The notes: generated from the letters alone by a model not told the origin. A stretch of DNA of 48,268 bases from Phycisphaeraceae bacterium (GCA_029260615.1 JAJDCX010000059.1:1-48268); one strand, 5' to 3'. Counted from the stretch's first letter, positions 35,460-43,865 are shown. Translations and numbers: made by a program.

Positions 35460-35834
35460 ATGCCAAGAGCACGCAAAGGCGCGGCCCGCCGACAGGCCAA
35501 GGTCCGGTGGTTTAAGAAAGCTAAGGGCAACCGTGGTGCACGGCGGACGCAGTGGCGTCGCGTCAAGGAAGCGGTCGTCCGGGCAGGCGTGTATGCCTAC
35601 AAAGACCGCCGGCTGATCAAGCGTGACTACCGGCAGTTGTGGATCACCCGTATCAGTGCCGCCTGCAAGATGCGCGACCTGAACTACAGCCGATTCATCG
35701 CCGGGCTCAAGGCCGCCAACATCGACCTGAACCGTAAGATGCTAAGCGAGGTCGCGATCGCCGACCCCGCCGCGTTTGACAAGATTGTCGAACAGGCCAA
35801 AGCAGGGCTCGAATCGTTGCAGTCCGCAGCCTGA
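35460..35834 (+). CDS. rplT: 50S ribosomal protein L20
   Basis: 124 residues. MPRARKGAARRQAKVRWFKKAKGNRGARRTQWR..KEAVVRAGVYAYKDRRLIKRDYRQLWITRISAACK..LNYSRFIAGL is the L20 family pattern: a basic N-terminal tail that threads into 23S rRNA and a globular C-terminal domain. L20 is needed early in 50S assembly and in some bacteria represses its own operon. AAGGAG lies 8 nt before the ATG. It is co-directional with rpmI and followed by a terminator, so the two form an operon. Confidence 0.97.
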   Translation: MPRARKGAARRQAKVRWFKKAKGNRGARRTQWRRVKEAVVRAGVYAYKDRRLIKRDYRQLWITRISAACKMRDLNYSRFIAGLKAANIDLNRKMLSEVAIADPAAFDKIVEQAKAGLESLQSAA

Positions 35835-35864
35835 TCGCCGGCCGGACACAAAAGTGTAATTGAC

Positions 35865-35899
35865 CCGGCCAGTGCTTATTAGAGCCTGGCCGGTTTTTT
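35865..35899 (+). terminator. Rho-independent terminator of rpmI-rplT
   Basis: An 8-bp stem (35865-35872 with 35886-35893, CCGGCCAG type) with a 13-nt loop followed by TTTTTTATTT, 31 nt past the rplT stop. Confidence 0.85.
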
Positions 35900-35901
35900 A
35901 T

Positions 35902-35929
35902 TTGGTGGGATAGACAAGCGTGTCATAAT
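35902..35929 (+). promoter_or_regulatory. Candidate promoter of the LOG-family gene
   Basis: TTGGTG (35902-35907), 16 nt, CATAAT (35924-35929), directly after the rplT terminator. The leader to the ATG would be about 138 nt and is purine-rich. Confidence 0.4.
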
Positions 35930-36003
35930 GTAATCAACCGTGAACGTTTCGGGGGTGAAACATCCGGGGCCCGGGAGCTGGGGGCCGGGGGGACACCGAT
36001 CAA

Positions 36004-36046
36004 AGATAGATGTGACAGATAGACGTGATTTAGAGATAGAAGAGAC
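36004..36046 (+). repeat. Three imperfect 13-bp direct repeats in the LOG-gene leader
   Basis: AGATAGATGTGAC (36004-36016), AGATAGACGTGAT (36017-36029), then TTAG and AGATAGAAGAGAC (36034-36046). The repeats stop 28 nt before the start codon, in an A/G-rich leader. Confidence 0.7.
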
Positions 36047-36073
36047 AAGAAAAGAAGAAACGGAGTAGAAGAC

Positions 36074-36841
36074 ATGGCAAATGGTAATAACGACATCCTC
36101 AGCCGCGAAGCAGCACTTAGCCGGGAAACCTGGCGGCTCTTCCGCATCCTTTCAGAGTTCGTCGACGGGTTCGAGGTGATGAGTCAGGTCGGCCCGGCGG
36201 TCACCGTATTCGGCTCGGCACGCACCCAGGCAGACGACCCCGTCTACCAGCAGGCCGTCGAATGCGGCAAGTTGCTTGTTAAACGCGACATGGCCGTCAT
36301 CACCGGCGGGGGCCCGGGGATCATGGAAGCCGCCAACAAGGGCGCTTTCGAAGCAGGCGGCAAGAGCGTCGGGCTCAACATCGACCTGCCCATGGAGCAG
36401 GACCCAAACCCTTATCAAAATCACCAGCTGGACTTCCGCTACTTCTTCATCCGCAAGGTCATGTTCGTGAAGTACGCCTGCGGCTTCGTCTGTTTCCCAG
36501 GCGGGTTCGGTACGATGGACGAATTCTTTGAAGCCATCACCCTCATCCAGACCAACAAGATCGATCCGTTCCCCGTGGTCCTGGTCGGGCACGACTTCTG
36601 GGACGGCCTGGTCGATTGGATGCGCGACACGATGGTCAAAAAATACAAAACCGTCAGCCCGCCGGACATGGACCTGTTCTACGTCACCGACAGCGTCGAA
36701 GAATCGGTGGACTACATCACAAGCCGGTTCGACATGGAATCCTGGAAACTCAAGACGAGCCCGACCATCCCCCAGTCGATGGCCACCCAGATCGCCCAGG
36801 CCACACGCGGACGCACGCCTATGAACCCGCCAGCCGAGTGA
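36074..36841 (+). CDS. LOG-family (TIGR00730-like) nucleotide-processing protein
   Basis: 255 residues, Rossmann-type fold. The signatures are VTVFGSARTQADDP, AVITGGGPGIMEAANKGAFEAGGKSVGLNIDLP, and CFPGGFGTMDEFFEAITLIQT, the PGGxGTxxE motif shared by the LOG and former 'lysine decarboxylase' group. In plants and some bacteria LOG enzymes release cytokinin bases from nucleotide monophosphates; others are nucleosidases of unknown role. The N-terminal ~40 residues (SREAALSRETWRLFRILSEFVDGFEVM) are an extension found in the longer subgroup. ACGGAG lies about 9 nt upstream. It ends at a strong bidirectional terminator shared with the convergent SpoIID-like gene. Confidence 0.9.
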   Translation: MANGNNDILSREAALSRETWRLFRILSEFVDGFEVMSQVGPAVTVFGSARTQADDPVYQQAVECGKLLVKRDMAVITGGGPGIMEAANKGAFEAGGKSVGLNIDLPMEQDPNPYQNHQLDFRYFFIRKVMFVKYACGFVCFPGGFGTMDEFFEAITLIQTNKIDPFPVVLVGHDFWDGLVDWMRDTMVKKYKTVSPPDMDLFYVTDSVEESVDYITSRFDMESWKLKTSPTIPQSMATQIAQATRGRTPMNPPAE

Positions 36842-36867
36842 TGCGTTTTCGATGACCGACCCAATAA

Positions 36868-36902
36868 GACAAAGCCCACGTTCATTGAACGTGGGCTTTG
36901 TC
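36868..36902 (+). terminator. Bidirectional terminator between convergent genes
   Basis: A near-perfect 17-bp inverted repeat (36868-36884 with 36886-36902, GACAAAGCCCACG..) with T runs within both arms. It lies 27 nt past the LOG-family stop and 57 nt past the SpoIID-like stop on the other strand. Confidence 0.85.
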
Positions 36903-36958
36903 GTTAGTTAGATAGATACGCATGGTGAACCGGTGCGCATATGGCACGGTACGCCGGC

Positions 36959-38398
36959 CTACTTGTATGCCTGCACCACACGGGACCCGGGGTAGTAAAA
37001 CGCCAGGATCGAGTACTCGTTATAGCCCGCCTTGGCGAGCCCCTGTGCGCCGAACTGGCACAGCCCCACACCGTGTCCAAAGCCTCGGCCGTCGTAGAAC
37101 GTGATCGTCGAACTGCCGATCTTCATCTGGACGTGGCTACTATTAAGCGACTGGTTTGCGGATGGCTTGGGGACGCCGGGCGCACTTGCGTTGCAGGCGA
37201 AGCGGAACTGTTCGGGGCCTAGCGTGTACGTCATCCCCGCGTGGTCCGACACCGCGAAAGCCGTCGGCCGACCCACCACGTTCACCCGGGAGACACGGAT
37301 ATGTCGGATACCCTTCAGTGCCTTGATCGGATGATCCTGACTGCTTCCCCATGACTTGATCCGAAACGCGAGCGTGGCCTTGGCGCGTGTCACCGGGCCC
37401 CAACGGAACTTGTCGCTTCGCTGGCACCACCCGCCGTGGTCCGCTCCGCGTAGGGGCTTGATGTCCGGGAAGCCCGGGAGCCAGGTAAACGCCGCCTTCG
37501 CGTCTTGGCCTGATCCACCGCAACTGCTCGAATAAAACGCCGGCACGATCCGGCCGTTGTACTCAAGCACCATCCCGCGTGTCTGACTCACAGCCGTGAG
37601 CGCCTTGGGGTTGCTCGTTCGTCCGCCGTAGGCCTGGCTCGCCGTGGTGGATTCCAGATCGTAGTGTTTGTGCGCATTAAGCGACGCCTCGAACACCGCA
37701 TACGACCGCGCCGCAACCGCCGCCGCCTTGAACGCCGCCAGGTCCCACGACCCGTACAACTCGCGCTCAACTACGCCCGGCAGGTACGATTCCATCCCCA
37801 CATGGTTGACCACATCCAGCCGACCGGTCGATTGCCCGTTTTTGTCAGTCGTCGGGACCAGCACCAGGGAGCCGGGGTAAGGTTTGCCGTTGAAGAAGAT
37901 CGGCCCGCCACCCGCGGCCGTCAGCCGAACAATCGGCAAGGCCCAGCGGATGCTCTGCCGACGTGTATCGGTAATCAGAAACGAGCCACGGTAATGCGTG
38001 ACCACAACTGCGCCGCGGTATCGCCTGACCGTGTTGCCCGTAGCCGTCTGTATCAGCCCGGCCGGCCCGACCAGCAGATCGCTCCCACAGGACACATCCA
38101 CCCGTGTCTGGCCTTTGGCGATGCGCACCCGCAGCTTCGGCTCGTGCTGGATCGAACCGATCGCAGGCAACACGACCCGTCGGGCGGTGCTTCGGTTTTG
38201 AGACGACGTCGCCCGTGTCGGCGTGGGGCGCAGCGTGGGAGTCACCGGTGTTGCAGGTGCGCAGCCCCCCGCCATCGTGCTTGTAATCAGCCAACACCCC
38301 GCCAGCAGAAGCGTCACGCGGGCAACAGCCCCCCGCGATCCCGTAGGGAACACCTGGCCAATGAGTCTGTGTGCTTGATGGATTAGGCGTTGGATCAT
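36959..38398 (-). CDS. SpoIID/LytB-domain protein, exported
   Basis: 479 residues from the ATG at 38398, set by AGAGGA about 6 nt upstream; a longer frame runs on into recJ on the other strand. The N-terminus is a signal peptide with two possible lipoboxes (LLAGC, MAGGC). The SpoIID domain (about 195-479) shows YLPGVVERELYGSW with Glu213, the position of the catalytic Glu in SpoIID lytic transglycosylase, AAVAARSYAV, SSSCGGSG (290-297), and GFGHGVGLCQFGAQGLAKAGYNEYSILAFYYPG at the end. SpoIID releases glycan strands by removing stem peptides' neighbours at denuded glycan; the role outside sporulation is unknown but suggests cell-wall or division work. Divergent from recJ. Confidence 0.88.
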   Translation of the reverse strand: MIQRLIHQAHRLIGQVFPTGSRGAVARVTLLLAGCWLITSTMAGGCAPATPVTPTLRPTPTRATSSQNRSTARRVVLPAIGSIQHEPKLRVRIAKGQTRVDVSCGSDLLVGPAGLIQTATGNTVRRYRGAVVVTHYRGSFLITDTRRQSIRWALPIVRLTAAGGGPIFFNGKPYPGSLVLVPTTDKNGQSTGRLDVVNHVGMESYLPGVVERELYGSWDLAAFKAAAVAARSYAVFEASLNAHKHYDLESTTASQAYGGRTSNPKALTAVSQTRGMVLEYNGRIVPAFYSSSCGGSGQDAKAAFTWLPGFPDIKPLRGADHGGWCQRSDKFRWGPVTRAKATLAFRIKSWGSSQDHPIKALKGIRHIRVSRVNVVGRPTAFAVSDHAGMTYTLGPEQFRFACNASAPGVPKPSANQSLNSSHVQMKIGSSTITFYDGRGFGHGVGLCQFGAQGLAKAGYNEYSILAFYYPGSRVVQAYK

Positions 38399-38466
38399 CC
38401 TTGATCCTCTTAACAGGGGTTTGCGACCGGGCTGCAGTATACACCACAAGCTGATTACAGCGGAGG

Positions 38467-38472
38467 TATGAT
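38467..38472 (+). promoter_or_regulatory. -10 element of a leaderless recJ promoter
   Basis: TATGAT ends 6 nt before the recJ ATG. A GGAGG is present but lies 11 nt upstream and would be outside a transcript started at the ATG. No -35 is obvious. Confidence 0.4.
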
Positions 38473-38478
38473 GTCGCC

Positions 38479-40311
38479 ATGCAGGAGAGCGGGACACGCT
38501 ATCGATGGAAATTGGCCGACCCCACGGCGTTGGACGAGCAGCGTGCCGGGGAGCTGTCGCGGTCGCTGGGTTTGCCGCCGCTGGTTGCCCGGGTTCTTGT
38601 CCTGCGCACCGCGGGGCTGGATCAGGGTGACGATTCTCAAGCCGCTTTAGATACCGCCCAACGGTTCCTGGCACCCAAGTTGTCCTACCTGCACGATCCT
38701 GCCCTGATGCCCGGTGCGTCCCGTGCCGCCAAGCGGTTGCTGCAGGCCGTGCACGACCGTCAGCCGATCGTGATCTACGGCGATTATGATGTCGATGGCA
38801 TCACCGCCTCGGCCGTACTCTGGCACACCCTCCAGCTCGCCGGCGCAGATGTACACACCTACATCCCACACCGCCTGGACGAGGGCTACGGCCTGAACGC
38901 CGAGGCCATCGCCACACTCGCGCAGGCATACGACACCAAGCCCTTAATCATTTCCGTCGATTGCGGCATCACCGCCGTTGAACCCGCTGAGGTTGCTAAA
39001 CAGCACGGCGTCGATCTAATTATCACCGACCACCACGAATTTGACCCCGAGCAATTGCCGGATGCGCACACCTTGGTGCATCCTTTGATACCCGCCTCAA
39101 GCCTTACCCCTCAAGCCTCAAGCCTACCGGCATACCCCTGCCCGGACCTTTGCGGCGCGGGGGTTGCGTTCAAGGTTGCCTGGCAGTTTGCCCGCGAGCA
39201 TTGCGGGTCCGACCGCTTGCCCGATGAGTACCGCAAGCTGATGGTTCAGATGCTTTCGCTGGTGGCGTTGGGAACGGTGGCGGATGTTGTGCCACTCATG
39301 GATGAGAACCGCGTGTTGACCACGTTTGGGCTCGGGCGAATCAAGCAGACACCATTCATCGGGTTGAGCGCATTGATCGATGCGTCGAAACTACGCGACG
39401 AGAAGATCGACGCGTACCACGTCGGGTTCGTGCTGGGCCCCCGGCTCAACGCATGCGGCCGGATGGGCCACGCCAAGGACGCGTTGGAATTATTGACCAC
39501 CGCCAAGGGCCCGCGGGCCACCGAGTTGGCGCGGTTTTTGACCAATGAAAACGACCGCCGCCGGGCGACCGAACGGCAGATCACCGAGCAGGCCAAACAG
39601 ATGGTGACCGACCGGGGCTACGATGCGCCGGACCGCCGGGTAATCGTGGTCGGCGGCGAGGGCTGGCACCCCGGAGTCGTTGGGATCGTCGCAAGCCGGC
39701 TGGTCGATACGTTTGGCCGACCCGCGATCGTGCTGGGCTACAACAACGGCACCGCGCAAGGCTCGGCGCGCAGCGTCGACGGGGTATCCATCCACGAGGC
39801 CTTGTCCGCTTGTTCAGATCACCTCGAACGCTTCGGCGGGCACGCGATGGCGGCGGGGCTCACCTTGCCAACCGACAAGGTTGACGTTTTCCGTGACGCA
39901 CTGATCCAACAGGTCAACGGCCTGCTGGATGAAAGCGAACTTGTCCGAGAGATGCGTATCGATGCCGAGGTCGCGTTCGAAGATTGCACGCTGGATACAT
40001 TTGATAGCCTAAGCAAGCTCGCGCCGTTTGGCCGAGGCAACCGGACACCGCGTCTGCTGTTGCGGGGTGCGGTGCTGGACCGCCCGTCGCAGCGGATGGG
40101 CGCAGCGGGCAAGCACCTGTCGATGACGTTAGCGCACCGGGGCCAGACGATCCGCGCGGTGGCGTTTGGGATGGGCGAGCACGCTGGATTGCTCCCCGGC
40201 GGGGCCGTGGTCGATCTGCTCTTTGAACCCAAGGTCAACGCCTGGAAGGGCGTGCGCCGCCCGGAGCTTCACATCAACGATTTCAAAATACTCTCGGCAG
40301 TCACGCAATGA
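38479..40311 (+). CDS. recJ: Single-stranded-DNA-specific exonuclease RecJ
   Basis: A 5'-to-3' ssDNA exonuclease of the RecF recombination and mismatch-repair pathways. 610 residues. DHH-superfamily metal-binding motifs are intact: IYGDYDVDGITA (99-110), ISVDCGI (158-164) with Asp161, and ITDHHEFDP (182-190). The C-terminal DHHA1 part has GEGWHPGVVGIVASRLVDTFGRPAIVLG and ERFGGHAMAAGL. Residues about 204-219 are a low-complexity insert (PASSLTPQASSLPAYP) between the DHH motif and CGAGVAFK; its DNA has tandem CAAGCCT units. recJ overlaps the next small gene by 4 nt (ATGA). Confidence 0.96.
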   Translation: MQESGTRYRWKLADPTALDEQRAGELSRSLGLPPLVARVLVLRTAGLDQGDDSQAALDTAQRFLAPKLSYLHDPALMPGASRAAKRLLQAVHDRQPIVIYGDYDVDGITASAVLWHTLQLAGADVHTYIPHRLDEGYGLNAEAIATLAQAYDTKPLIISVDCGITAVEPAEVAKQHGVDLIITDHHEFDPEQLPDAHTLVHPLIPASSLTPQASSLPAYPCPDLCGAGVAFKVAWQFAREHCGSDRLPDEYRKLMVQMLSLVALGTVADVVPLMDENRVLTTFGLGRIKQTPFIGLSALIDASKLRDEKIDAYHVGFVLGPRLNACGRMGHAKDALELLTTAKGPRATELARFLTNENDRRRATERQITEQAKQMVTDRGYDAPDRRVIVVGGEGWHPGVVGIVASRLVDTFGRPAIVLGYNNGTAQGSARSVDGVSIHEALSACSDHLERFGGHAMAAGLTLPTDKVDVFRDALIQQVNGLLDESELVREMRIDAEVAFEDCTLDTFDSLSKLAPFGRGNRTPRLLLRGAVLDRPSQRMGAAGKHLSMTLAHRGQTIRAVAFGMGEHAGLLPGGAVVDLLFEPKVNAWKGVRRPELHINDFKILSAVTQ

Positions 40312-40559
40312 ATAGATTCTTCGGACAGGGTGAGCAGTTGATAAGGTTTGTTTTACTGGCTTGCGGCCTGCTCTCGCTCGCCGGTGCGGTGGCCTGTCTG
40401 CTGATGCGTAACGTGTACCTGGCGGTCGCCTGCAGCGTCGTCAGCGCCTGGGCGATAGGCTACTACCTCGACACCGTCTGGACGGGGATATTCCATGCCA
40501 CACAGCGGCAGCCTTCAGCAGAGAACACAAAACAACAAGACGATACGCCTCCGGCCTGA
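40308..40559 (+). CDS. Small two-helix membrane protein downstream of recJ
   Basis: 83 residues. Two membrane helices (about 11-32, FVLLACGLLSLAGAVACLLM, and 35-60, VYLAVACSVVSAWAIGYYL) and a Gln/Asp/Pro-rich tail. The ATG overlaps the recJ stop as ATGA, so translation is coupled. No family is recognised. The link to recJ may be only transcriptional. Confidence 0.65.
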   Translation: MNRFFGQGEQLIRFVLLACGLLSLAGAVACLLMRNVYLAVACSVVSAWAIGYYLDTVWTGIFHATQRQPSAENTKQQDDTPPA

Positions 40560-40575
40560 CGGATCATTTCGTAGA

Positions 40576-41712
40576 TCACTTCGGGGTCAGCTTGTAAATC
40601 CTGCCACGCAACGAGCAGATATAGAGTTCGCCTTTCGCATCCACGCCGAAGCTGGCGATCTCCGGGACGTTGCCGATCTGTTCGTGTTCGGTGACCTGTT
40701 GGCCGTCGTAACGTAAACGCCAGATGATCCCTGTGACATAATCGCCGTAGATGTAGGCACCCTGGAGTTGCGGTAGGGCATTGCCATGGTAGACGTACCC
40801 GCCGGTGATGCTGGCGGCTTCATTTCGGCCATGCTCGACGATCGGGTCGATCATGTCGGGTGTTTTCGTGCCGCCGTTGTACGGACTGAACCCTTCACGC
40901 GGGTTCCAGCCGTAGTTCCCCCCGGCGGCGATGATGTCGATCTCTTCCTTGGCGTTCTGCCCGACGTCCCCCGCCCAGAGCGTGCCGGTCTTGGAATCAA
41001 AACTAAACCGCCAGACGTTCCGCAGGCCGTAGGCGTAGATCTCTGAACGTGCATTGGGCGTGTTGATGAAGGGGTTGTCTTGGGGGATCCCGTAAGGCTT
41101 GCCGTCTTGCGGGTGATCGACGTCGATACGCAGGATGGAAGCGAGGAGTGTGGTTAGGTTCTGCCCGTTGCCGTGGGGGTCGCCGCCCGCGCCGCCGTCG
41201 CCGAGTGTGATGTAAAGAAACCGGTCCGGCCCAAAATGAATATCCCCGCCGTTGTGATTCCCAAACGGTTGCTCGACTTCGAGGATAACGTGTTCGCTTT
41301 TGGGCAGGATCACGCCGGTGTCATTCTCCATGGTCCAGCGGGACACGACGTTGCGTCTCGGCTTGCTAGCGGAGTAGTGCAGATAGACGTATCTGTTATC
41401 CGCAAAGTCCGGGTGAAACGCCAGCCCAAGCAGTCCCTCCTCGTTGCCCTTACGCCGGACCTTGCCGCCGCTGATATCCAGCGCGACGTGGACATCACTG
41501 CCCGCGACGTTCAGCCGATTATCAAACCACAGCACCCGCCCAGCCTGCTCGATAACGAACAGCCTGTCGGTCCCGTCCGGCGGAGCGGTCAGCAGTACCG
41601 GCCGCTCGAATTGCAGGTGCTTGAACGTGTGTTCAAACCCGTAGCCCTGAGCGAACGCGGGGGACGATGCGCACAGAACCGCGAATACCATGAAGATCAG
41701 TAAGCTTTTCAT
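40576..41712 (-). CDS. PQQ-type soluble sugar (aldose/sorbosone) dehydrogenase
   Basis: 378 residues with a signal peptide (MKSLLIFMVFAVLCASSPAFA), so periplasmic or secreted. The mature protein is a six-bladed propeller of the GSDH family: ERPVLLTAPPDGTDRLFVIEQAGRV, EGLLGLAFHPDFADNRYVYLHYS, FGNHNGGDIHFGPDRFLYITLGDGG (the His in NHNGG is the expected base), LRNVWRFSFD, DVGQNAKEEIDII and GGNYGWNPREG. Such enzymes oxidise aldoses with pyrroloquinoline quinone; whether PQQ is made by this organism is not visible here. TACAAT ends 6 nt before the ATG without a Shine-Dalgarno, a strong leaderless-type element placed in the 26-nt gap after ilvB. Confidence 0.92.
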   Translation of the reverse strand: MKSLLIFMVFAVLCASSPAFAQGYGFEHTFKHLQFERPVLLTAPPDGTDRLFVIEQAGRVLWFDNRLNVAGSDVHVALDISGGKVRRKGNEEGLLGLAFHPDFADNRYVYLHYSASKPRRNVVSRWTMENDTGVILPKSEHVILEVEQPFGNHNGGDIHFGPDRFLYITLGDGGAGGDPHGNGQNLTTLLASILRIDVDHPQDGKPYGIPQDNPFINTPNARSEIYAYGLRNVWRFSFDSKTGTLWAGDVGQNAKEEIDIIAAGGNYGWNPREGFSPYNGGTKTPDMIDPIVEHGRNEAASITGGYVYHGNALPQLQGAYIYGDYVTGIIWRLRYDGQQVTEHEQIGNVPEIASFGVDAKGELYICSLRGRIYKLTPK

Positions 41713-41718
41713 GTCGGC

Positions 41719-41724
41719 ATTGTA
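41719..41724 (-). promoter_or_regulatory. -10 element of a leaderless sugar-dehydrogenase promoter
   Basis: TACAAT (minus strand) ends 6 nt before the ATG at 41712, between this gene and ilvB. Any -35 would lie inside the end of ilvB; none is clear. Confidence 0.5.
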
Positions 41725-41738
41725 GACCAGGCGTAGAT

Positions 41739-43526
41739 CTACTTCTTCGCCGGCCCAAGCACCATTTCATCCACGGTCTTGCCTGCCGGCAGCATCGGGT
41801 AAACGTGTTCGTGCTTCTCGACCATTGCTTCTAGGATCGCCGGGCCGTCGTGATCGAGGAACTCCTTCATCTTGGCCGGGAGTTCTTCGAGCTTGGTGAC
41901 GCGCACAGCCTTGCAGTGCATCGCCTCAAGGAGCTTGCAGAAGTCGGGGTTGTGCATCTCGGTGTGGCTGTAGCGCTCGTCGTAGAAGAGGTCCTGCCAC
42001 TGCTTGACCATGCCTTGGAAGTCGTTGTTGAGGATGATGCTCTTGGCGGCCACGTTGTATTGCGCGGCGGTGATCATCTCCATGGCGGTCATGCAGAACG
42101 AGCCGTCGCCATCGATATTGATCACGGGCTTGTCGGGGCAGGCGAGTTTCGCGCCGATGGACGCGGGCACGCCGAAGCCCATGGTTCCAAGCCCGCCGGA
42201 CGTGACCCATTGGCGGGGGGTGCTGAACTTGTAGTACTGGGCGGCCCACATCTGGTGCTGGCCCACGCCGGTGGTGATGATCGCGTTGTCGCCGACCTGC
42301 TTGCACATCTCCTCGATCACGGCCTGGGGCTTGAGGTGGAACTCACGCTCGTCGTGGTCGTAGGCAAACGGGTGGTCCTTCTTCCACTTCGTTACGGTCT
42401 TGAGCCAGTCACCGCGGTCGTTGTCTTTGAGTAAGGGCAGCAGCAGGTCGAGGTTTTTCTTGGCATCGCCCTCTACGCCGATGGTCACGGCGATAGCCTT
42501 GTTGATGCTTTCCGGTGCGATGTCGAAGTGGATGATCCCGCCGCGCCCCTCGGCCTCGGCGGCGCGAGCGCCCGGTGCGAACGCGGAGATCTTCCCGGTC
42601 ACCCGGTCGTCAAACCGCGCACCCACCGCGATGATGCAGTCGGCGTCGCGCATCGCCCAGTTGGCGTACACCGAGCCGTGCATCCCCAGCATGTGCAGAG
42701 ACAACGGCGAATTCTCGTCGAACGCACCGAGCCCAAGCAGCGTGGTTGTCACCGGGATATTCGCCTTCTCGGCACACTGACGCAGCACCTGCGTCGCGTC
42801 CGAAAGGATCGCGCCCTGGCCGACGTAGAACAACGGCTTCTTCGCGCCGTTAATCATCTCGGCGACACGCTGGATCTCGCTGGATGTGCCCAACTCGCGG
42901 ATGTGATACCCCGGCAGGTGTGGCTGGTCGTAGACCGCCTCGTTGAGCACGCTGGCGGTCATGTCTTTAGGCATGTCCACGAACACCGGGCCGGGTCGGC
43001 CGCTGGCGGCGATGTAGAAGGCCTGGTTGATTGCTCGCGGCAGGTCGCGCACATGCTTGACCAGCACGTTCCACTTGGTGCAAGGCCGACTGATCCCGGT
43101 CATGTCCGCTTCTTGGAAAGCATCGGAACCGATCGCACCGGTGGCGACCTGGCCCGCGAACACGATGATTGGCGTGCCGTCCATCAGGGCGTCCTGCATC
43201 GGGGTGATCGTGTTGGTCGCGCCCGGCCCAGAAGTCACCAGCACCACGCCCACCTTCCCCGACGCCCGCGCGTAGCCCTCGGCCATGTGCCCGGCGCCCT
43301 GCTCGTGACGCGAGAGGATGAACTTGAAGTGTTCCGAATCGTGGATCGCATCAAACACCGGCAGGATCGCGCCGCCGGGGTAACCGAAGATCGTCTCCAC
43401 GCCGTGCTCGCGCATCATCTCGTGGTAGATCTGGGCACCGGTCATCCCGATGTACTTGTCGGTCGGTTCACCGTATCCGGTGGCGGGGATGGCTTCGGCG
43501 TTTAGGTTCTGTTTGCTCTGGGGCAT
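41739..43526 (-). CDS. ilvB: Acetolactate synthase large subunit
   Basis: Catalyses the first common step of valine, leucine and isoleucine synthesis, joining pyruvate with pyruvate or 2-ketobutyrate using thiamine diphosphate, FAD and Mg. 595 residues, cytoplasmic. ETIFGYPGGAILPVFDA opens the Pyr domain; the catalytic Glu is Glu75 in SRHEQGAGHMAEGYARASGK. NIDGDGSFCMTAMEMITAAQYNVAAKSIILNN is the ThDP-binding GDG..NN motif. The regulatory small subunit gene ilvN is not adjacent; the downstream gene is a sugar dehydrogenase. Upstream is a 265-nt leader with a Val-rich leader peptide and competing hairpins, so expression is probably set by charged tRNA-Val. Confidence 0.97.
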   Translation of the reverse strand: MPQSKQNLNAEAIPATGYGEPTDKYIGMTGAQIYHEMMREHGVETIFGYPGGAILPVFDAIHDSEHFKFILSRHEQGAGHMAEGYARASGKVGVVLVTSGPGATNTITPMQDALMDGTPIIVFAGQVATGAIGSDAFQEADMTGISRPCTKWNVLVKHVRDLPRAINQAFYIAASGRPGPVFVDMPKDMTASVLNEAVYDQPHLPGYHIRELGTSSEIQRVAEMINGAKKPLFYVGQGAILSDATQVLRQCAEKANIPVTTTLLGLGAFDENSPLSLHMLGMHGSVYANWAMRDADCIIAVGARFDDRVTGKISAFAPGARAAEAEGRGGIIHFDIAPESINKAIAVTIGVEGDAKKNLDLLLPLLKDNDRGDWLKTVTKWKKDHPFAYDHDEREFHLKPQAVIEEMCKQVGDNAIITTGVGQHQMWAAQYYKFSTPRQWVTSGGLGTMGFGVPASIGAKLACPDKPVINIDGDGSFCMTAMEMITAAQYNVAAKSIILNNDFQGMVKQWQDLFYDERYSHTEMHNPDFCKLLEAMHCKAVRVTKLEELPAKMKEFLDHDGPAILEAMVEKHEHVYPMLPAGKTVDEMVLGPAKK

Positions 43527-43558
43527 GGGGGCTAATCCGTTCGTATCTTGGTAACAAC

Positions 43559-43577
43559 CCCGCCGAGTTGCGGCGGG
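43559..43577 (-). terminator. Attenuator hairpin before ilvB
   Basis: A 7-bp stem on the minus strand (43577-43571 with 43565-43559, CCCGCCG/CGGCGGG, loop CAACT) followed by GTTGTT, a weak U-tract, 32 nt before ilvB. Its second arm plus the next bases (GGCGGGGTTG) can pair instead with CAACCCGCC at 43631-43623, which would melt it. Confidence 0.55.
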
Positions 43578-43693
43578 TCGTGGTGTGTAAAGTAAATCAG
43601 GTCTGGCTTATTGCTTGAGACGGGCGGGTTGGGGTCGGTGGTCGGCCTGTGCCTGGCCTTGCCCCAATCAGCTGGCTTGTGCGGGTCTCCCGC

Positions 43694-43792
43694 TCAGCTA
43701 ACAACGACCACGACACGCACACAGCCCACGCAGATACCACCTGGTACCGCGGTAGCGGGGGCGTTCAACGGGGTGTGGCTGTGGTTAGACAT
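43694..43792 (-). CDS. Valine-rich leader peptide of the ilvB attenuator
   Basis: A complete 32-codon reading frame, ATG at 43792 to TGA at 43694, ending ..GGICVGC then V-R-V-V-V-V-V-S. Codons for the last Val run are GTC GTG GTC GTT GTT. E. coli's ilvB leader (ivbL) has the same kind of V-R-V-V-V-V-V run. The -10 of a good promoter ends 8 nt before its ATG, so it is likely translated from a leaderless mRNA. The run lies 5' of alternative RNA hairpins, which is the geometry of ribosome-stall transcription attenuation: with scarce Val-tRNA the ribosome stalls on the Val codons and frees the antiterminator. The peptide itself is probably non-functional. Confidence 0.8.
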   Translation of the reverse strand: MSNHSHTPLNAPATAVPGGICVGCVRVVVVVS

Positions 43793-43800
43793 AGATCCAC

Positions 43801-43830
43801 AGTATATCACGGCAATACTGCCTGGGTCAA
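43801..43830 (-). promoter_or_regulatory. Promoter of the ilvB leader transcript
   Basis: TTGACC (43830-43825), 18-nt spacer, TATACT (43806-43801). The -10 ends 8 nt before the leader-peptide ATG, so the mRNA starts at or 1-2 nt before it. Confidence 0.65.
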
Positions 43831-43865
43831 GGTTTTAGCGGTTAGAAAGAGGCTGTGAAACCGTC

